From the NCBI GenBank assembly GCA_030596265.1, contig JAUVKM010000066.1, positions 1 through 9,123 of the forward strand: a DNA stretch of 9,123 nucleotides, in the 5' to 3' direction. The stretch is from Candidatus Cloacimonadota bacterium (GTDB lineage Bacteria > Cloacimonadota > Cloacimonadia > Cloacimonadales > TCS61). The position numbers and the translations under genes are program-made. Positions 7,952 through 9,123 of this stretch are shown piece by piece. The notes below the pieces were generated by a model. The model did no database searches, was not told where the DNA came from, and saw only the letters and a list, made by a program, of their open reading frames with translations. Numbering within the stretch: position 1 is the stretch's first letter; each line of letters begins with the position of its first letter.

Positions 7952-8617
7952 CTACTTTTTTACATCAATATATTCTTTTGGATCAACATTTTTTCCATCG
8001 AACATTATCTCATAATGCAAATGCGGAGCAGAGCTATTTCCGGTATTTCCAACCAGTGCAATAGTCTCTCCCTTTTCTACAGTATTTTTGCTCTCAAAAA
8101 AAATAGTTGCAAGATGTGCATAAAGCGTAGCATATTCATTAAAATGATCTATTATTATTACATTTCCGTAATGTTCATCGTAATATACTGAAAGTATTTC
8201 ACCCGCTGCAACAGCTACAACTTCTGTGCCTGTGGCGGCCGCAAAATCCCATGCCGGATGCTTTTCAGAAAATCTCTGACTTATAGCAAAATCACCTTTT
8301 ACGGGAATAATGTCAGGCAGAAACCTACGTTGTTCATCATATTGGATAGCCTTCCCCGAATCTACATACACATCTTTGTTTTGCTCTTTCATGTAAGTAT
8401 CCATTAATGCCCGGATCTTCTCTTCATTTGTTTTGGAAGATGAAACAAGATTGCGATCTTCTGCTATTTTTTTATTTAATTGTTTTATGTATTTTGCGGA
8501 AACATCTAATTCTCCTTGTTGCTTTGTTACCTGCTTTTTTAATTTGATGTTTTCTGCATAGAACCAAGCTGTAATAAGTACAACGATGATCAATAATATG
8601 GCAATAGTAATTTTCAT
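7952..8617 (-). CDS. Membrane-anchored M23 (LytM-type) metallopeptidase
   Basis: Predicted peptidoglycan endopeptidase of 221 residues. It has one N-terminal membrane helix (about 3-20) with almost no cytoplasmic tail, a coiled-coil-like stretch (about 22-60) and a C-terminal LytM domain (about 105-215). The zinc and catalytic residues are all present: H120-x-x-x-D124, H168 in YAHL, and H199-L-H201. Unlike EnvC/NlpD-type degenerate members it should therefore be active. The domain would sit outside the membrane and cut peptide cross-links. The ATG overlaps the parB stop (ATGA, 8614-8617), and bactofilin follows 13 bases later, a pairing seen in cell-shape systems. Confidence 0.92.
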   Translation of the reverse strand: MKITIAILLIIVVLITAWFYAENIKLKKQVTKQQGELDVSAKYIKQLNKKIAEDRNLVSSSKTNEEKIRALMDTYMKEQNKDVYVDSGKAIQYDEQRRFLPDIIPVKGDFAISQRFSEKHPAWDFAAATGTEVVAVAAGEILSVYYDEHYGNVIIIDHFNEYATLYAHLATIFFESKNTVEKGETIALVGNTGNSSAPHLHYEIMFDGKNVDPKEYIDVKK

Positions 8618-9123
8618 TTTCCCAGTTTTTCCAATAATTTATTCAATTCATCTTGTGAAGAATAATAAAAACTGACTTTACCTTTATAGTTATTGTCAGA
8701 TATTTTAACCTTAGAGTTGAATTTCTGTTTTAGTTTTTTTTCAAATTCCTTTAATTCAGGAATTTTAATGACTTCTTTTTTCTTTTTGGAATGGGAAACT
8801 GATCCGATTTCTTTTATGCGCTTAGCTTCTTCTTCTGTTTTTCGTACGGAAAGTTTATTCTTTAAGATAAACCGTGAAAACTCATCACGAAGTTCTTCAT
8901 TTACTTGTAGTATTGCCCTGGCATGACCGGATGATATTTGATCGTTCAGTATCATCTGTTGCACATTCTCGCTCAACTTCAGCAGCCTGATAAAATTGGT
9001 TATTGTTGCTCTATCCTTACCTACGATTTCAGATATTTGTGCGTGAGTAAGTTTGAATTCTTCATTTAATTGCTGATATGCATTTGCTTCTTCAATAGCT
9101 GTAAGATCCTCTCTCTGCACATT
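8614..9123 (-). CDS. parB: Chromosome-partitioning protein ParB, C-terminal two-thirds
   Basis: DNA-binding partition protein that loads on parS sites and works with ParA in chromosome segregation. The window shows 169 residues with no start: the first codons read N-M-Q-R-E-D-L, the conserved strand after the CTP-binding domain, so the Met at 9120 is internal and the N-terminal ParB/Srx domain lies outside the window. Present are the helix-turn-helix (about 25-50, LTHAQISEIVGKDRATITNF), the conserved SSGHARAIL (64-72), and a lysine-rich linker leading to a small C-terminal dimerisation domain. Its place suggests a parAB locus upstream, which in many bacteria lies near the replication origin. 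Confidence 0.92.
   Translation of the reverse strand, partial: NVQREDLTAIEEANAYQQLNEEFKLTHAQISEIVGKDRATITNFIRLLKLSENVQQMILNDQISSGHARAILQVNEELRDEFSRFILKNKLSVRKTEEEAKRIKEIGSVSHSKKKKEVIKIPELKEFEKKLKQKFNSKVKISDNNYKGKVSFYYSSQDELNKLLEKLGK

Overview
The window is one continuous block of genes, all transcribed from the minus strand, so it reads from position 9123 down to 1. In transcription order it holds: the 3' part of a chromosome-partitioning parB, a membrane-anchored M23 (LytM-type) peptidase, a bactofilin, the ATP synthase accessory genes atpZ and atpI, and an F-type ATP synthase operon in the classical order a-c-b-delta-alpha-gamma-beta-epsilon (atpB, two atpE-type genes, atpF, atpH, atpA, atpG, atpD and the first codons of atpC). 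Gaps between genes are 0-78 bases. Several junctions are 4-base stop/start overlaps, and I see no factor-independent terminator. The whole block is probably one transcription unit or a chain of overlapping ones. No tRNA, rRNA, CRISPR array or mobile element is visible, and no stretch over 300 bases lacks a gene.

The notable feature is the rotor. Where most F-type operons have one c-subunit gene, this one has two in tandem. The downstream gene (84 aa) is an ordinary two-helix c subunit. Its ion site carries two carboxylates (E34 and E67) plus S68, T69 and Y72, which matches the Na+-binding type described for Fusobacterium-like rotors. The upstream gene (250 aa) is a head-to-tail fusion of three c-type hairpins. 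All three keep the glycine-rich first helix and a basic-x-Pro cytoplasmic loop, but in all three the ion-binding carboxylate is glutamine (Q64, Q146, Q233), and the second carboxylate position is S31, A113 or I200. As read, the three-hairpin protein has no ion-binding carboxylate. If it joins the ring with the single c subunit, the rotor would have blank positions and a lowered ion:ATP ratio. If it does not, it is a c-like protein with another job. The a subunit also departs from the E. coli pattern: it has an extra N-terminal membrane helix, a polar insertion of roughly 70 residues, and no residues like E. coli Glu219/His245, while the essential arginine (R245) is kept.

The catalytic F1 genes look fully functional, with intact Walker A, catalytic glutamate, arginine finger and DELSEED-type motif. 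The enzyme is therefore predicted to be active, either making ATP or pumping ions (likely Na+).

The host is a bacterium of low GC content by eye, probably diderm and anaerobic. The parB / M23 / bactofilin / atp arrangement and the Na+ motif recall FCB-group or candidate-phylum anaerobes such as Cloacimonadota, or deltaproteobacterial layouts with parAB and bactofilin next to atp genes. The sequence alone does not settle the phylum. ParB next to the operon suggests, by analogy, a position not far from the replication origin.
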